The notes: generated from the letters alone by a model not told the origin. Positions 8,951 through 17,946 are shown, counted from the stretch's first letter. The stretch: 55,499 bases of DNA from Rhodospirillales bacterium 70-18 (GCA_001899585.1 MKWE01000026.1:28007-83505), one strand, 5' to 3'. A program made the numbers and translations.

Positions 8951-9484
8951 GTGCACCAGTTGCTCCTTATGCGCCACGCGAAATCCTCGTGGGACGACCC
9001 CAACCTGTCCGACCATGCGCGGCCGCTGAACCGGCGCGGCCGGGCGGCGGCCATCACCATGCGCGAGGCGATGCGCGAGCTGGGGCTGGCGCCGGACGTG
9101 GTGCTGGTGTCCTCGGCGCTGCGCACGCTGCAGACGCTGGAGGCGCTGGAGCCGTGGGACGACTCGCCGCTGGTGGAGCCGATGGACACGCTCTACCTGG
9201 CCACGCCGACGCAACTGCTGCAGGCATTGCGCGCGGTGTCGGAGACCACCCGCAGCGTGCTGCTGCTGGGGCATAATCCGGGGCTGCACGAGCTGGCGAT
9301 GCACCTGGTGGGGCCGCAGGCGATGACGCTGGCCAATCCGCTGACCCGCCGGCTGGCCGAGGGCTACCCGACCGGCGCGCTGGTGGAGTTCGCCATCCCC
9401 GGCCCCTGGCACGTGCTGGACGAGGGGGGCGGGCGGCTGACCCGCTTCCTGGCACCGCGCGACCTGCCCGAACCGACCGCCTGA
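8951..9484 (+). CDS. sixA: SixA-like histidine phosphatase
   Basis: A 177-residue protein of the histidine-phosphatase (phosphoglycerate-mutase) superfamily. The RHG-type motif is MRHAKSSW at 7-14 with the nucleophile His9, and the second catalytic His108 lies in LLLGHNPGLH. SixA removes phosphate from histidines of phosphorelay or PTS proteins. The start is GTG at 8951, right at the first beta strand. The CHAD-domain gene begins 3 nt after its stop, so the two form a unit, which is common for SixA-like genes and may tie it to phosphate or polyphosphate metabolism (inference). Confidence 0.85.
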   Translation: MHQLLLMRHAKSSWDDPNLSDHARPLNRRGRAAAITMREAMRELGLAPDVVLVSSALRTLQTLEALEPWDDSPLVEPMDTLYLATPTQLLQALRAVSETTRSVLLLGHNPGLHELAMHLVGPQAMTLANPLTRRLAEGYPTGALVEFAIPGPWHVLDEGGGRLTRFLAPRDLPEPTA

Positions 9485-9486
9485 GC

Positions 9487-10992
9487 ATGCCGCCGCGGGC
9501 CGCGACGCTGCGCCCGGCGGTGGAACCCTGGTGCGAGCTGGAGCTTGCGGTGCCCCCGGCGGCCGGGCGGGCGCTGCTGCGCCGGCTGGCCGGGGGGCGG
9601 CCGCGCCGCACCCGGGTGCGGGTGGCGTGGCACGACAGTTTCGAGGGCACGCTGGCGGAGGAAGGGCTGGCGCTGGAGGAGCGGCAGGACGGGCGCGTGC
9701 GCTGCTGGCGGCTGGTGCGCATCCGCCCGGCCGAGGGCGGCTCCTGGCTGCCCAGCCAGCCGGCGCCGACCCTGGCCGAGGCGCCCCGGCCGGAGGAGCT
9801 CGGCCGCCCCCTGCCCTCGCCGATCGCCGCGCGCGCCTGGTTGGAGGGCGCGCGGCTGCTGGCCGAGGCCGGCGCGGTGCGGGTGGCGCTGCTGGACGCG
9901 CGGCTGCGCGACGCGGATGGCGAGCGGGCGCGGGCCTGGCTCACCTTGTCCGGCCCGGCCGACGCGGTGACGGCGCTGGCCGACGAACTGGCCGGCGCCG
10001 CGCCGGTGCGGGTGCCGTGCGCGGTGCCGGCGGCCGAGGCGCTGGCGGGCACCGCCGGCCCACGGCCGCGCGGGGCTGGGGCTCCCGTGCTGCCGGTGGC
10101 GCTGGGCGTCGGCACGGCGTTCGCCGAGGTGGTGGGTCAGCTGACCGCCTCCCTCCTGGCCGAGGCGCCGGCGATCCCGGCAGCCATGGGGGTGGACAGC
10201 GAGCCGGTGCACCGGATGCGCGTGGCGCTGCGGCGGCTGCGCGCGGTGATGAGCCTATTCGGCCACGCGGTCGCCTGCCCGGCATTGGCCGAGGCGCGGC
10301 TGGCGCTGAAGGCGCTGGCGGCGGCGCTGGGGCCGGCGCGCGACTGGGACGTGTTCCTGGCCGGCACCGGTCGGCAGGTGGGGGCCGCGTTCGGCGGCGA
10401 GCCGGCGGTGGCGCGGCTGCTCGCCGCCGCCGGGCGGCAGCGCCATGCCGCCTATGCCGCGCTCGGCGCCGAGCTGGAAAACGCGGAATTTCGCCGCCTG
10501 GGCGTGGCGCTGGCCTGCCTGGCGGCGGCGCGGCCGTGGGAGCGGACGGCGCCGACCGACCCGGATGCGGCGGCGCGGCGCGACAGGCTGCTGGCGCAGC
10601 CGCTGGAGGCTTTCGCCGCCCGCACCCTGCGCCGCCGCGCGCGCCACCTGCGGGAGATCGGGCCCGACCTGTCCGGGCTGCCGGATGCGGCCCTGCACGC
10701 CATCCGCCTGCAGGCCAAGCGGCTGCGCTATGCCTGCGAGGTGTTCGCCCCGCTCTACCCCGGCCGGCGTGCGCGGCGGATGATCCGGCGGCTGGCCGCG
10801 CTGCAGGACCGGCTCGGCCTGCTGAACGACGCCAGCGTGGCGGCCGGGCTGATGGCGAGCCTGGGTGCCGCCGGGCATGGCCATGCCGCCGGCATCGTGC
10901 GCGGCTATGTGGCCGGCGCCGCCGCCGGTGCGCGGACGGACGCGCAGCGGGCCTGGCGCCGGTTGCACCGCCTGGAACCGTTCTGGGAATAG
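9487..10992 (+). CDS. CHAD-domain protein with a degenerate CYTH-like N-terminus
   Basis: A 501-residue protein. The C-terminal half, from about residue 210, is a CHAD domain: a helical bundle rich in Arg/His with HRMRVALRRLR near 242 and LQAKRLRYACEVF near 410, the conserved basic surface known to bind polyphosphate in this family. The first 170 residues (WCELELAVPPAAGRALLRRL onward) resemble the start of a CYTH/triphosphatase domain, but its repeated ExExK acidic/basic pattern is largely gone. It is coupled to sixA (3-nt gap). A role in polyphosphate binding is family knowledge; the partner is unknown. Confidence 0.82.
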   Translation: MPPRAATLRPAVEPWCELELAVPPAAGRALLRRLAGGRPRRTRVRVAWHDSFEGTLAEEGLALEERQDGRVRCWRLVRIRPAEGGSWLPSQPAPTLAEAPRPEELGRPLPSPIAARAWLEGARLLAEAGAVRVALLDARLRDADGERARAWLTLSGPADAVTALADELAGAAPVRVPCAVPAAEALAGTAGPRPRGAGAPVLPVALGVGTAFAEVVGQLTASLLAEAPAIPAAMGVDSEPVHRMRVALRRLRAVMSLFGHAVACPALAEARLALKALAAALGPARDWDVFLAGTGRQVGAAFGGEPAVARLLAAAGRQRHAAYAALGAELENAEFRRLGVALACLAAARPWERTAPTDPDAAARRDRLLAQPLEAFAARTLRRRARHLREIGPDLSGLPDAALHAIRLQAKRLRYACEVFAPLYPGRRARRMIRRLAALQDRLGLLNDASVAAGLMASLGAAGHGHAAGIVRGYVAGAAAGARTDAQRAWRRLHRLEPFWE

Positions 10993-11100
10993 CGCCGTGG
11001 CGGCAAACATGCCGTGAATGTGAGTCGGCGGTTGCGGAGTCGCGCGCCGCGCGCTAGGTCAACAGGCCGACGATGAACCAGTCCGTATAGGAGGTTCAGC

Positions 11101-11691
11101 TTGCCTCTGCATCGACCACGCCGCATTTTTCGCGGGGATTCAAAGCCTTCCGGCAGAATGTTCGGAGGTGGGATGAGCCGTACCGTGCTCGCCGGCCTGA
11201 TCGGTGCCGGGTTGGGCGCCGGCGTGGTGATGATGGCCATGCCCGCCGCCCTGTTCGGCCGGGTGCCGGCGCTGACCGGCACGCTATCGGCCGAACCCGC
11301 CGACGTGGCGGTGGTGGACGGGCAGACGCTGCGGCTGCACCAGGCGGTGATCCGGCTGCTCGGCATCGCCGCCCCGCCGCGCGGCCTGGCCTGCGAGCAG
11401 GGGGCCGCGAGCTATGATTGCGGCGCCGCCGCCAGCGCCGCGCTGGCCGCCCTGGTGCGCGGCCACCCGGTGACCTGCCACCTCAACGGCCGCGACGCGC
11501 GCGGCTTCCCGCTCGGCCATTGCGAGGCGTCGGGCACGGACATCAACCAGGCGCTGGTCGGCGCCGGCTGGGCGCGCGCGCGCGCCGATGCCGCCGCCGG
11601 GGCGATGCCGCCGGCCTTCGCCCTCGCCGAGCGCCAGGCCCGAGACGCCGGGCGCGGGCTGTGGCGCGCCGGGGCCGACCCGTCGTTCTGA
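11101..11691 (+). CDS. Staphylococcal-nuclease-fold protein lacking the catalytic residues
   Basis: A 196-residue membrane-anchored SNase-like protein. A helix ([19 protein letters not shown]) near 29-47 precedes the nuclease fold. Aligned by eye to staphylococcal nuclease, the expected DGDT is DGQT (73-76), the RLxxxDxPE element is RLLGIAAPP (85-93) and the late DKYGR is DARGF (132-136). Asp21, Asp40, Glu43 and Arg87 equivalents are therefore all replaced and only Arg35 remains. A perfect AGGAGG six bases before TTG 11101 supports that start; ATG 11173, just before the membrane helix, is the alternative. It is probably a binding or structural protein, not a nuclease. Confidence 0.75.
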   Translation: MPLHRPRRIFRGDSKPSGRMFGGGMSRTVLAGLIGAGLGAGVVMMAMPAALFGRVPALTGTLSAEPADVAVVDGQTLRLHQAVIRLLGIAAPPRGLACEQGAASYDCGAAASAALAALVRGHPVTCHLNGRDARGFPLGHCEASGTDINQALVGAGWARARADAAAGAMPPAFALAERQARDAGRGLWRAGADPSF

Positions 11692-11884
11692 CCCCGTGCC
11701 CCGTCCGGGGGCACGGTTGCGCTGCCGCCGCCGCCGCCGTAGTTTTCCGCACTGCAGCGAGGATGCGGCGTCCCCCGGTGCCCGGTCCGCCCATCCAGGG
11801 CTGGCGCCGGCGACGGTCCGGCCCACATCCTCACCAACACAGGATTCCGGCGGCCCGAACGGCCGCCCATCGAAGGGGACTCGC

Positions 11885-13198
11885 ATGACCGGCACTCCAA
11901 CCACGGGCGGCGGAAGCATCACCATCACGCTGGACGGCACCAACAGAAAGGTGACCGTCCCGCTGCTGCCCGGCAGCATCGGCCCGTCGGTGTTCGATAT
12001 CCGTAAGCTTTATAACGATCTGGGTGTGTTCACCTACGACCCCGGCTATGGCGGCACCGCGGCCTGCGACAGCAAGATCACCTATATCGACGGCGATATC
12101 GGCGTGCTGCTGCATCGCGGCTACCCGATCGAGCAGCTGGCCGAGAAATCCACTTTCCTGGAAGTCGCGCACCTGCTGCTGAACGGCAACCTGCCGAACG
12201 CGCGCGAGAAGGCCGAGTTCGAGGCGGGCGTGCTGCGCCACACCATGGTGCACGAGCAGCTGCGCCGCTTCTTCGACGGCTTCCGCCGCGACGCCCACCC
12301 GATGGCGGTGATGTGCGGCGTGGTCGGCGCGATGAGCGCCTTCTACCACGACAGCCTGGACATCAACGACCCCGAGCATCGCCGCATCTCGGCCTTCCGG
12401 CTGATCGCCAAGGTGCCGACGATCGCCGCGATGGCGTATAAATACTCGATCGGCCAGCCCTTCGTGTATCCGCGTAACGACCTCGGCTATGCGGAGAACT
12501 TCCTCTACATGATGAACGCGGTGCCGGCCGAGCCGTACCATGTGAACCCGGTGCTGGCCCGTGCGATGGACCGCATCTTCATCCTGCACGCCGACCATGA
12601 GCAGAACGCCTCGACCAGCACGGTGCGGCTGGCCGGCTCCACCGGCGCCAACCCGTTCGCCTGCATCGCCGCCGGCATCGCCAGCCTGTGGGGGCCCGCG
12701 CATGGCGGCGCCAACGAGGCGGTGCTGAAGATGCTGGCCGAGATCGGCCATGTGGACAACGTGAAGCCTTTCCTGGAGACGGTGAAGGACAAGAACAACC
12801 ACGCCCGCCTGATGGGCTTCGGCCACCGCGTCTACAAGAACTACGATCCGCGCGCCAAGATCATGCAGCAGAGCTGCCACGAGGTGCTGCGCGAACTAGG
12901 CATCAAGGACGACCCGATGCTCGACCTCGCCATGGAGATGGAAAAAATCGCGCTCAGCGACCCGTATTTCGTGGAGCGGAAGCTGTACCCGAACGTCGAT
13001 TTCTACTCGGGCATCATCCTGAAGGCGATGGGCTTCCCGACCAGCATGTTCACCGTGCTGTTCGCGGTGGCGCGCACCGTCGGCTGGATCAGCCAGTGGA
13101 AGGAAATGATCGAGGACCCCTCCCAGCGCATCGGCCGGCCGCGGCAGGTCTATACCGGCCCGACGCAGCGCGACTACGTGCCGCTCGACCAGCGCTGA
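11885..13198 (+). CDS. gltA: Citrate synthase (type II, TCA cycle)
   Basis: A 437-residue citrate synthase, condensing acetyl-CoA and oxaloacetate. The N-terminal beta-rich extension typical of the hexameric Gram-negative enzymes is present ([20 protein letters not shown]). Active-site blocks are [25 protein letters not shown] and [13 protein letters not shown], followed by the C-terminal [17 protein letters not shown] precedes the ATG by six bases. It is monocistronic with its own intrinsic terminator. A second, shorter synthase at 40326-41471 belongs to the methylcitrate type, so the two are not redundant copies. Confidence 0.96.
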   Translation: MTGTPTTGGGSITITLDGTNRKVTVPLLPGSIGPSVFDIRKLYNDLGVFTYDPGYGGTAACDSKITYIDGDIGVLLHRGYPIEQLAEKSTFLEVAHLLLNGNLPNAREKAEFEAGVLRHTMVHEQLRRFFDGFRRDAHPMAVMCGVVGAMSAFYHDSLDINDPEHRRISAFRLIAKVPTIAAMAYKYSIGQPFVYPRNDLGYAENFLYMMNAVPAEPYHVNPVLARAMDRIFILHADHEQNASTSTVRLAGSTGANPFACIAAGIASLWGPAHGGANEAVLKMLAEIGHVDNVKPFLETVKDKNNHARLMGFGHRVYKNYDPRAKIMQQSCHEVLRELGIKDDPMLDLAMEMEKIALSDPYFVERKLYPNVDFYSGIILKAMGFPTSMFTVLFAVARTVGWISQWKEMIEDPSQRIGRPRQVYTGPTQRDYVPLDQR

Positions 13199-13220
13199 GC
13201 CTTCGCCAGGCTGGCCACTG

Positions 13221-13251
13221 GCCCGGACGGCATCGCCGTCCGGGCCTTTTT
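13221..13251 (+). terminator. Intrinsic terminator of gltA
   Basis: A perfect 11-bp stem (GCCCGGACGGC and its complement) around the triloop ATC is followed directly by C and TTTTT, 22 bp after the gltA stop. This is a textbook rho-independent terminator. Confidence 0.93.
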
Positions 13252-13637
13252 GCGTCCGATCGCGGCGGAAACCCGGTCGGCGAGCGAAACGCGTCGTGAA
13301 ATAAAAAGAAATAATCTCGGCTTTTGCTACGTATCATTATCGTTAATATGAATCATTCCAATACCTTAATTCATTTAATCAACGCATTGCTATAAATGAC
13401 TCAAATGACTCGGCAACACGCCGGATTCCCGGCTTACCATTGCGAATCACGAGACATTCCGTTCGTTAAATTTCACGATGCGGATACGCTCCCACCACAT
13501 CGGATTATCGGCAGGCACGGGCCGCGGGCAAAAAACCCTGCAAAATCAGCGCACAGATAATTGTTGTTGATCGGCACAAGCGATAGCATGCGTTGGTACC
13601 CAGGGCATTGCACGAGCTGGGGCGAGGAGGTTGGCCG
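13252..13637. other. AT-rich 386-bp intergenic leader
   Basis: This stretch is markedly AT-richer than the rest of the window, especially 13295-13490, with homopolymer-like runs and no open frame of note. It has no recognisable tRNA or known riboswitch. The repeated word ATGACTCAA/ATGACTCGG occurs near 13395-13412. It ends in a strong ribosome-binding site for the next gene. It is likely regulatory or recently acquired DNA. Confidence 0.5.
13561..13589 (+). promoter_or_regulatory. Candidate housekeeping promoter for the gene at 13638
   Basis: TTGTTG at 13561-13566, a 17-bp spacer, then TAGCAT at 13584-13589. The predicted start of transcription lies about 40 bp before the gene. Found by eye only. 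Confidence 0.35.
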
Positions 13638-14270
13638 ATGAGTGTATTTCGTTCCCTTGACGCTCTGGTCCGCGCGCGGCTCCGCCAGTGGCCGCAGCGG
13701 CCGCCCGGGCTGGCGCAATCCGCCACGGGCAAGGATGGCTGGCTGCGCGGCCGCCCGTCGGAAGTGGAGAGCGGCTGCCACCCCTTCCTCAAGCTGCCCG
13801 GCAGCGACCGGCTACGCACCCTGCCGGACGGGCTATGGCTGAATTTCGGCGGCACCGCGCTGGAGCCGTTCGTGGACATCTTCGCCATCGAGGCGTGCGG
13901 CTCGCTGCAGAACCTGCTGGACAAGCGTTCCCGCTTCGCTCCCAGCACGCATTCGCTGCTGGCGGTCTGCCCGGTGCCCTGGCTGCTGGCCCCCGTCACC
14001 CCCACCGACAGCACCGCGCGCTGGCAGGCGACCGGCGTGATCCGCCACCAGCCCAGCCTGCCGGTCATCCTGCCGGTGCGCGACATCCGGGTGATGTACG
14101 CGTTGAAACAGCGCCATTACGACGGCTTCGCGCAGAACCAGGTGCCGCACCCGCACGAATATTTCCTGCCGATGGACGCGCTGACCGCGCAGGACGCGCC
14201 GGAGAATCCCGCGGTGCGCGCCCTGGTCGCCCGCGCCTCGGCCAGCGCGAACTTCCTCAGCTCGACCTGA
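13638..14270 (+). CDS. Hypothetical protein of unknown family
   Basis: A 210-residue soluble protein that I do not recognise. It has no signal peptide or membrane segment. Conspicuous stretches are LPDGLWLNFGGTALEPFVDI, QNLLDKRSRFAPSTHSLL, LPVRDIRVMYALKQRHYDGF and PHPHEYFLPMDAL. The start is firm: GAGGAGG sits seven bases before ATG 13638. It is monocistronic behind an AT-rich leader, and its last 14 bp overlap the end of the convergent GDPD gene. Codon use resembles its neighbours, so it looks like a real resident gene. Function unknown. Confidence 0.75.
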   Translation: MSVFRSLDALVRARLRQWPQRPPGLAQSATGKDGWLRGRPSEVESGCHPFLKLPGSDRLRTLPDGLWLNFGGTALEPFVDIFAIEACGSLQNLLDKRSRFAPSTHSLLAVCPVPWLLAPVTPTDSTARWQATGVIRHQPSLPVILPVRDIRVMYALKQRHYDGFAQNQVPHPHEYFLPMDALTAQDAPENPAVRALVARASASANFLSST

Positions 14271-15180
14271 TCTGCGGCGCCAGGAACGGCGCCGGCACGG
14301 GCAGCCCGGCCTCCCCCATCGCCTGGCGCGCCAGGTCCGGCCGGTCGGTGCAGATCCCGTCCACCCCCCAGGCGATCAGCCGCGCCATCTCGTCCGGCGC
14401 GTTGACCGTCCAGGGTACCACCCGCAGCCCCAGCGCCTGCGCCCGCGCCACCTCGTCCCGCGTCAGCGCGGCATGCTGCGGCGCCCAGACGGCGCGCCAC
14501 GGCGCCCCCTTCGCCTCGGCGGCCACCGCCGCGGCAACCGAGCCGTCGAACGCCGCCGCCGTCGCCCCGTCCCACCACAGCGCCGCCTCGCGCACCGTCT
14601 CCGGGCTGGTAAGGTAGGCCAGCGGCACCGCCGGATGCCGCTCCCGCATATAGCGCAGGCCGCGCCAGTCGAACGAGCGCACCGCCAGGCGGGCCGGCAC
14701 CGCGGCGACACACGCCATCACCGCCTCGGCCATCGCGGCCGGCGTCACCGTCAGGTCCGGCCGGTCGGGCAGGGTTTTCAGCTCCACATCCGCCACCACC
14801 CCGGCGGCGGCCGCCAGCGCCAGCAGGTCCTCCAGGCGCGGGATGCGGGCGCCGTCATGCGGCGCCTGCCCGGGATACAGCGCGGCATAGGCGCTGGCCG
14901 GGCGCAGCCGGCCGACATCGTAGGCCGCCAGCTCGGCCAGGCTCAGCGCGCGGATCGCCGGGCCGGGCCCGGGCAGCCAAGCGCCGTCGGCGGTGCGGGC
15001 GATGTCCTGGTTCAGCGCCGGGTCGTGCGTCACCACCGCCACGCCGTCGCTGGTGATCGCCACGTCCAGCTCCAGCGAATCGACGCCGATCGCCAGCGTC
15101 GCCGCGAAGCCCTCCAGCGTGTTCTCGGGGAACAGGCCGCGCGCGCCGCGATGGCCCTGAAGTTCGAAGGTCCGGTTCAT
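14257..15180 (-). CDS. ugpQ: Glycerophosphodiester phosphodiesterase
   Basis: A 307-residue TIM-barrel phosphodiesterase that splits glycerophosphodiesters into an alcohol and glycerol-3-phosphate. The catalytic signatures are HRGARG at 10-15 and PENT at 18-21, the metal ligands SLELDV at 35-40, and the second catalytic His52 in VVTHDP. The C-terminus keeps the usual NAPDEMARLIAWGVDGICTD block. No signal peptide is visible, so it is probably cytoplasmic. ATG 15180 starts right before the first barrel strand. Its 3' end overlaps the convergent unknown gene by 14 bp. Confidence 0.9.
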   Translation of the reverse strand: MNRTFELQGHRGARGLFPENTLEGFAATLAIGVDSLELDVAITSDGVAVVTHDPALNQDIARTADGAWLPGPGPAIRALSLAELAAYDVGRLRPASAYAALYPGQAPHDGARIPRLEDLLALAAAAGVVADVELKTLPDRPDLTVTPAAMAEAVMACVAAVPARLAVRSFDWRGLRYMRERHPAVPLAYLTSPETVREAALWWDGATAAAFDGSVAAAVAAEAKGAPWRAVWAPQHAALTRDEVARAQALGLRVVPWTVNAPDEMARLIAWGVDGICTDRPDLARQAMGEAGLPVPAPFLAPQIRSS

Positions 15181-15234
15181 GGCCCCGGTGTCGCGCCGGC
15201 TTGCCACCGCGTCAAGATCGGGCAGAGTGCGGCC

Positions 15235-16020
15235 ATGAGCGACATCCCTTCCCCCGAGCGAATCCCCGAGTCAGAGCGGATCCCCGAGTCAGAGCGGATC
15301 CCCGAGTCAGAGCGGATCCCCGAGTCAGAGCGGATCCTGGGCGTGCTGGGCGGCATGGGGCCGCTGGCCAGCGCGCAGTTCATGCTGCGGCTGACCCTGC
15401 TGACCCCGGCGGCGCGCGACCAGGAGCATATCCCCGCCGTGCTGTGGTCCGACCCGCGGGTGCCGGACCGCACGCGCGGCAAGCTTTCCGGCGGCGCCGA
15501 CCCGCTGCCCTGGCTGCTGCGCGGGGTGCGCGGGCTGCGCGCGGCCGGCTGCGGCGCGCTGGTGATTCCGTGCAACACCGCGCATGGCTGGCACGCCGAG
15601 ATGGCGGCCGAGGGGCTGCCGATCCTGCACATCGTCGATGCCGCCGCCGCCGAGTTGCACAAGGTGGCCCCCACCGGCACCATCGGCGTGATGGGCACCG
15701 CCGCCACGCTGCGCATGCGGCTCTACCAGGACCGGCTGGAGGCGCTGGGCTGGTCCTGCATCACGCCCGACGACGACCAGATGGCCCGCCAGGTCAGCCC
15801 GGCGATCGCCAGCGTGAAGGCCAACCGGGTGGCCGAGGCCTACGCCCCGCTGGCGGAGGTGGCGCAGGCGCTGGCAGCGCGCGGCGCGCGGGCGGTGGTG
15901 CTGGGCTGCACGGAAATCCCGCTGGGCATCCAGGCCGGGCCCTACCAGTCGCTGGGGGTACCGCTGGTCGATACCATCGACGCGCTGGCGCTGGCGGCGA
16001 TCGCTTGGGCACGGGGTTAG
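15235..16020 (+). CDS. Aspartate/glutamate racemase family protein with N-terminal hexapeptide repeat
   Basis: A 261-residue member of the two-cysteine racemase family. Cys113 in IPCNTAH and Cys225 in LGCTEIP are the expected proton-transfer pair, and GVLGGMGPLAS near 36-46 is the family N-terminus. Between the start and this core lie four exact copies of PESERI (residues 11-34), encoded by an 18-bp tandem repeat. They are charged and likely disordered. No internal start exists between the repeat and the core, so it is presumably translated. Substrate is Asp, Glu or a relative; not decidable here. Confidence 0.85.
   Translation: MSDIPSPERIPESERIPESERIPESERIPESERILGVLGGMGPLASAQFMLRLTLLTPAARDQEHIPAVLWSDPRVPDRTRGKLSGGADPLPWLLRGVRGLRAAGCGALVIPCNTAHGWHAEMAAEGLPILHIVDAAAAELHKVAPTGTIGVMGTAATLRMRLYQDRLEALGWSCITPDDDQMARQVSPAIASVKANRVAEAYAPLAEVAQALAARGARAVVLGCTEIPLGIQAGPYQSLGVPLVDTIDALALAAIAWARG
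15262..15333. repeat. 18-bp tandem repeat, four exact copies, in frame
   Basis: Units begin at 15262, 15280, 15298 and 15316, each ATCCCCGAGTCAGAGCGG. A degenerate fifth copy precedes them (ATCCCTTCCCCCGAGCGA). The period is a multiple of three, so copy-number change would not shift the reading frame of the racemase gene. Confidence 0.97.
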
Positions 16021-16021
16021 T

Positions 16022-16507
16022 TCAAGACATCCGGCACGCCGAGTCGACGGCGCCCTCGTAGCGGGTCCATAGCTGGGTGCGGCCCAGCAGCGGCGCCAGA
16101 ACATAGCCGCGCAGGTGCAGCCGGCCCGCGCCATCCAGCCAGAAAGCGCAGTTCCAGGCGCTGCCGTCGCCTGGGTCGGTAATCTTGCCGGCCCAGCGGC
16201 CGGTATCGGTCAGGGTGGCGCGCAGGATCTGCAGCCCGCATTGCGGCCGCCCCTGCGGGTCGCGGGGCGGGCTGCCGTCGGGCAGGAAGGGCTGGCTCAT
16301 GCCGACGATACGGCCGCACAGGGCATCGCCGCACGGCGTGATTTCCACCACCCCGTCATGGTCCTGGGTCAGCCACCGCCCTACCGGCTGGGGGCCCATT
16401 TGCTGGAGGCTGGCGGGTTGCGCCCAGGCAGCCACGGGAACGACCACGGGGGCGACCGCGAACGCCAGCAGCAGGGCCGCGCCGGCGAGGCTCAGGGGCA
16501 GTTGCAT
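16022..16507 (-). CDS. DUF2147 domain protein, exported
   Basis: A 161-residue protein. A signal peptide (LLLAFAVAPVVVPVAAWA) covers about the first 27 residues. The DUF2147 core follows: VGRWLTQDHDGVVEI, CGDALCGRIVGM, a PQCGLQIL block and the final LLGRTQLWTRY. Members are small periplasmic lipocalin-like proteins of unknown role. Its start overlaps the end of the preceding small gene by 16 bp, so they are probably co-transcribed. Its stop lies next to the convergent racemase gene. Confidence 0.82.
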   Translation of the reverse strand: MQLPLSLAGAALLLAFAVAPVVVPVAAWAQPASLQQMGPQPVGRWLTQDHDGVVEITPCGDALCGRIVGMSQPFLPDGSPPRDPQGRPQCGLQILRATLTDTGRWAGKITDPGDGSAWNCAFWLDGAGRLHLRGYVLAPLLGRTQLWTRYEGAVDSACRMS

Positions 16508-16731
16508 CCCGGCGTGGGGCCCCGGTCCTGGCGCACCAGATGATGGTCGATCCACTCCGCCACCAGCCGCCGTGCCTCGTTCAGCGAGGCTTCCGGGTGG
16601 TGGATGCGGTACAGCGTGGTGCAGGCCTGAAAGGCGTGCGGATCGGGCGTGCCATGCGCGCGCAGGTCGCGATAGGCGGTCAACACCGCGCGCTCGCAGT
16701 TGCGGGCGATATGGCTGAAATCGCGTCCCAT
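16492..16731 (-). CDS. Small hypothetical protein
   Basis: A 79-residue protein starting MGRDFSHIARNCERAVLTAY and containing YRIHHPEASLNEARRLVAEW, a pattern of helical heptads with conserved-looking His/Arg. No signal or membrane segment. The ATG at 16731 lies just after a GGA-containing leader. The overlap with the DUF2147 gene suggests one transcript. I do not recognise the family; the coding call rests on open frame, composition and coupling. Confidence 0.6.
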   Translation of the reverse strand: MGRDFSHIARNCERAVLTAYRDLRAHGTPDPHAFQACTTLYRIHHPEASLNEARRLVAEWIDHHLVRQDRGPTPGCNCP

Positions 16732-16828
16732 GCGTATCCTGGCTCCGGAGGCAGCCCATATAGTAGGTATCGGCGGGCCAGGGTGCAATCGCCCGGCCCG
16801 CATTGGCACGTTGCGTTACAGCCTTGCG

Positions 16829-17899
16829 CTACCCGGCGGCGACGATCTCGGCCAGGGCGCGCCCCACCTCCTCGGTGCCGGCCTGACCGCCCATGTCGCG
16901 GGTGCGCGGCCCGCCCTCGCGCAGCAGCGTTTCGATGGCCGCCACGATGGCGTCCGCCGCCGGCTTCTCGCCCAGGTGCTCCAGCATCATCGCGCCCGAC
17001 CAGATCTGCCCGATCGGGTTGCAGATATGCCGCCCGGCGATGTCGGGGGCGGACCCATGCACCGGCTCGAACATCGACGGATGAACGCCTTCCGGGTTGA
17101 TGTTCGCGCTGGGTGCGATGCCGATGGAGCCGGCCACGGCGGGGCCGAGATCGCTCAGGATGTCGCCGAACAGGTTGGAGCCGACCACCACGTCGAACCA
17201 GTCTGGGTGCTGAACGAAATGGGCGCACAGGATATCGATATGATACTGGTCCGTTTTCACATCGGGATAGTTATGTCCCATAAGTGCGAACCGCTCGTCC
17301 CAGTACGGCATAGTGAAGGTGATGCCGTTGGACTTGGTGGCCGAGGTCAGCTTCTTGCGCGGACGGGTGCGCGCCAGCTCGAAGGCGTATTTCAGGATGC
17401 GGTCCACGCCAGTGCGGGTCATCACGGTGAGCTGGCTGACGAATTCGCGGTCGGTACCCTCGAAATGCCGGCCGCCGCTGCTGGAATACTCGCCCTCGGT
17501 GTTCTCGCGCACCACGTAGAAGTCGATATCCGCCTCGGTGCGCCCGGCCAGCGGGGTGACGGCGCCGGGCATCAGCTTGCATGGCCGCAGGTTCACATAC
17601 TGGTCGAAGCCGCGGCGGATCGGGATCAGCAGGCCCCACAGGCTCACATGGTCGGGCACGCCGGGCCAGCCGACCGCGCCGAGGAAGATCGAGTCGCTCT
17701 CGCGCAGCCGGTCCATGCCGTCGCCCGGCATCATCGCGCCGGTCTGCTTCCAGGTCTCGCAGGACCAGTCGTACTGGTCGAGCTTGAGGTTGAAGCCGAA
17801 ACGGCGCGCCGCGGCGTCCAGCACGCGCAGCCCCTCGGGGGTGGTTTCCTTGCCGATGCCGTCGCCGGGGATCACCGCGATCCGATAGGTCTTGCTCAT
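16829..17899 (-). CDS. ttuC: Tartrate / D-malate dehydrogenase-type isopropylmalate dehydrogenase family enzyme
   Basis: A 356-residue NAD-dependent beta-decarboxylating dehydrogenase. The N-terminus has IPGDGIGKETTPEGLRVL. The divalent metal/substrate block VVRENTEGEYSSSGGRHFEG and the nucleotide-binding region SNLFGDILSDLGPAVAGSIG, PSANINPEG and MFEPVHGSAPDIAGR follow. The ENTEGEYS element and the DHVSLWGLLIPIRR loop resemble tartrate/D-malate dehydrogenases more than LeuB. GGAGGGA stands six bases before the ATG. A link with the four-carbon acid-sugar genes otnK-otnC 20 kb away is possible but speculative. Confidence 0.85.
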   Translation of the reverse strand: MSKTYRIAVIPGDGIGKETTPEGLRVLDAAARRFGFNLKLDQYDWSCETWKQTGAMMPGDGMDRLRESDSIFLGAVGWPGVPDHVSLWGLLIPIRRGFDQYVNLRPCKLMPGAVTPLAGRTEADIDFYVVRENTEGEYSSSGGRHFEGTDREFVSQLTVMTRTGVDRILKYAFELARTRPRKKLTSATKSNGITFTMPYWDERFALMGHNYPDVKTDQYHIDILCAHFVQHPDWFDVVVGSNLFGDILSDLGPAVAGSIGIAPSANINPEGVHPSMFEPVHGSAPDIAGRHICNPIGQIWSGAMMLEHLGEKPAADAIVAAIETLLREGGPRTRDMGGQAGTEEVGRALAEIVAAG

Positions 17900-17946
17900 C
17901 CGTCCCTCCGCATATGGCGGTAATGGACGGCCAGACGGCGGTCGCG

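Noticed and set aside
13252-13637. tRNA, riboswitch or small RNA in the AT-rich gap
   Set aside because: No cloverleaf, known aptamer motif or terminator could be seen by eye.
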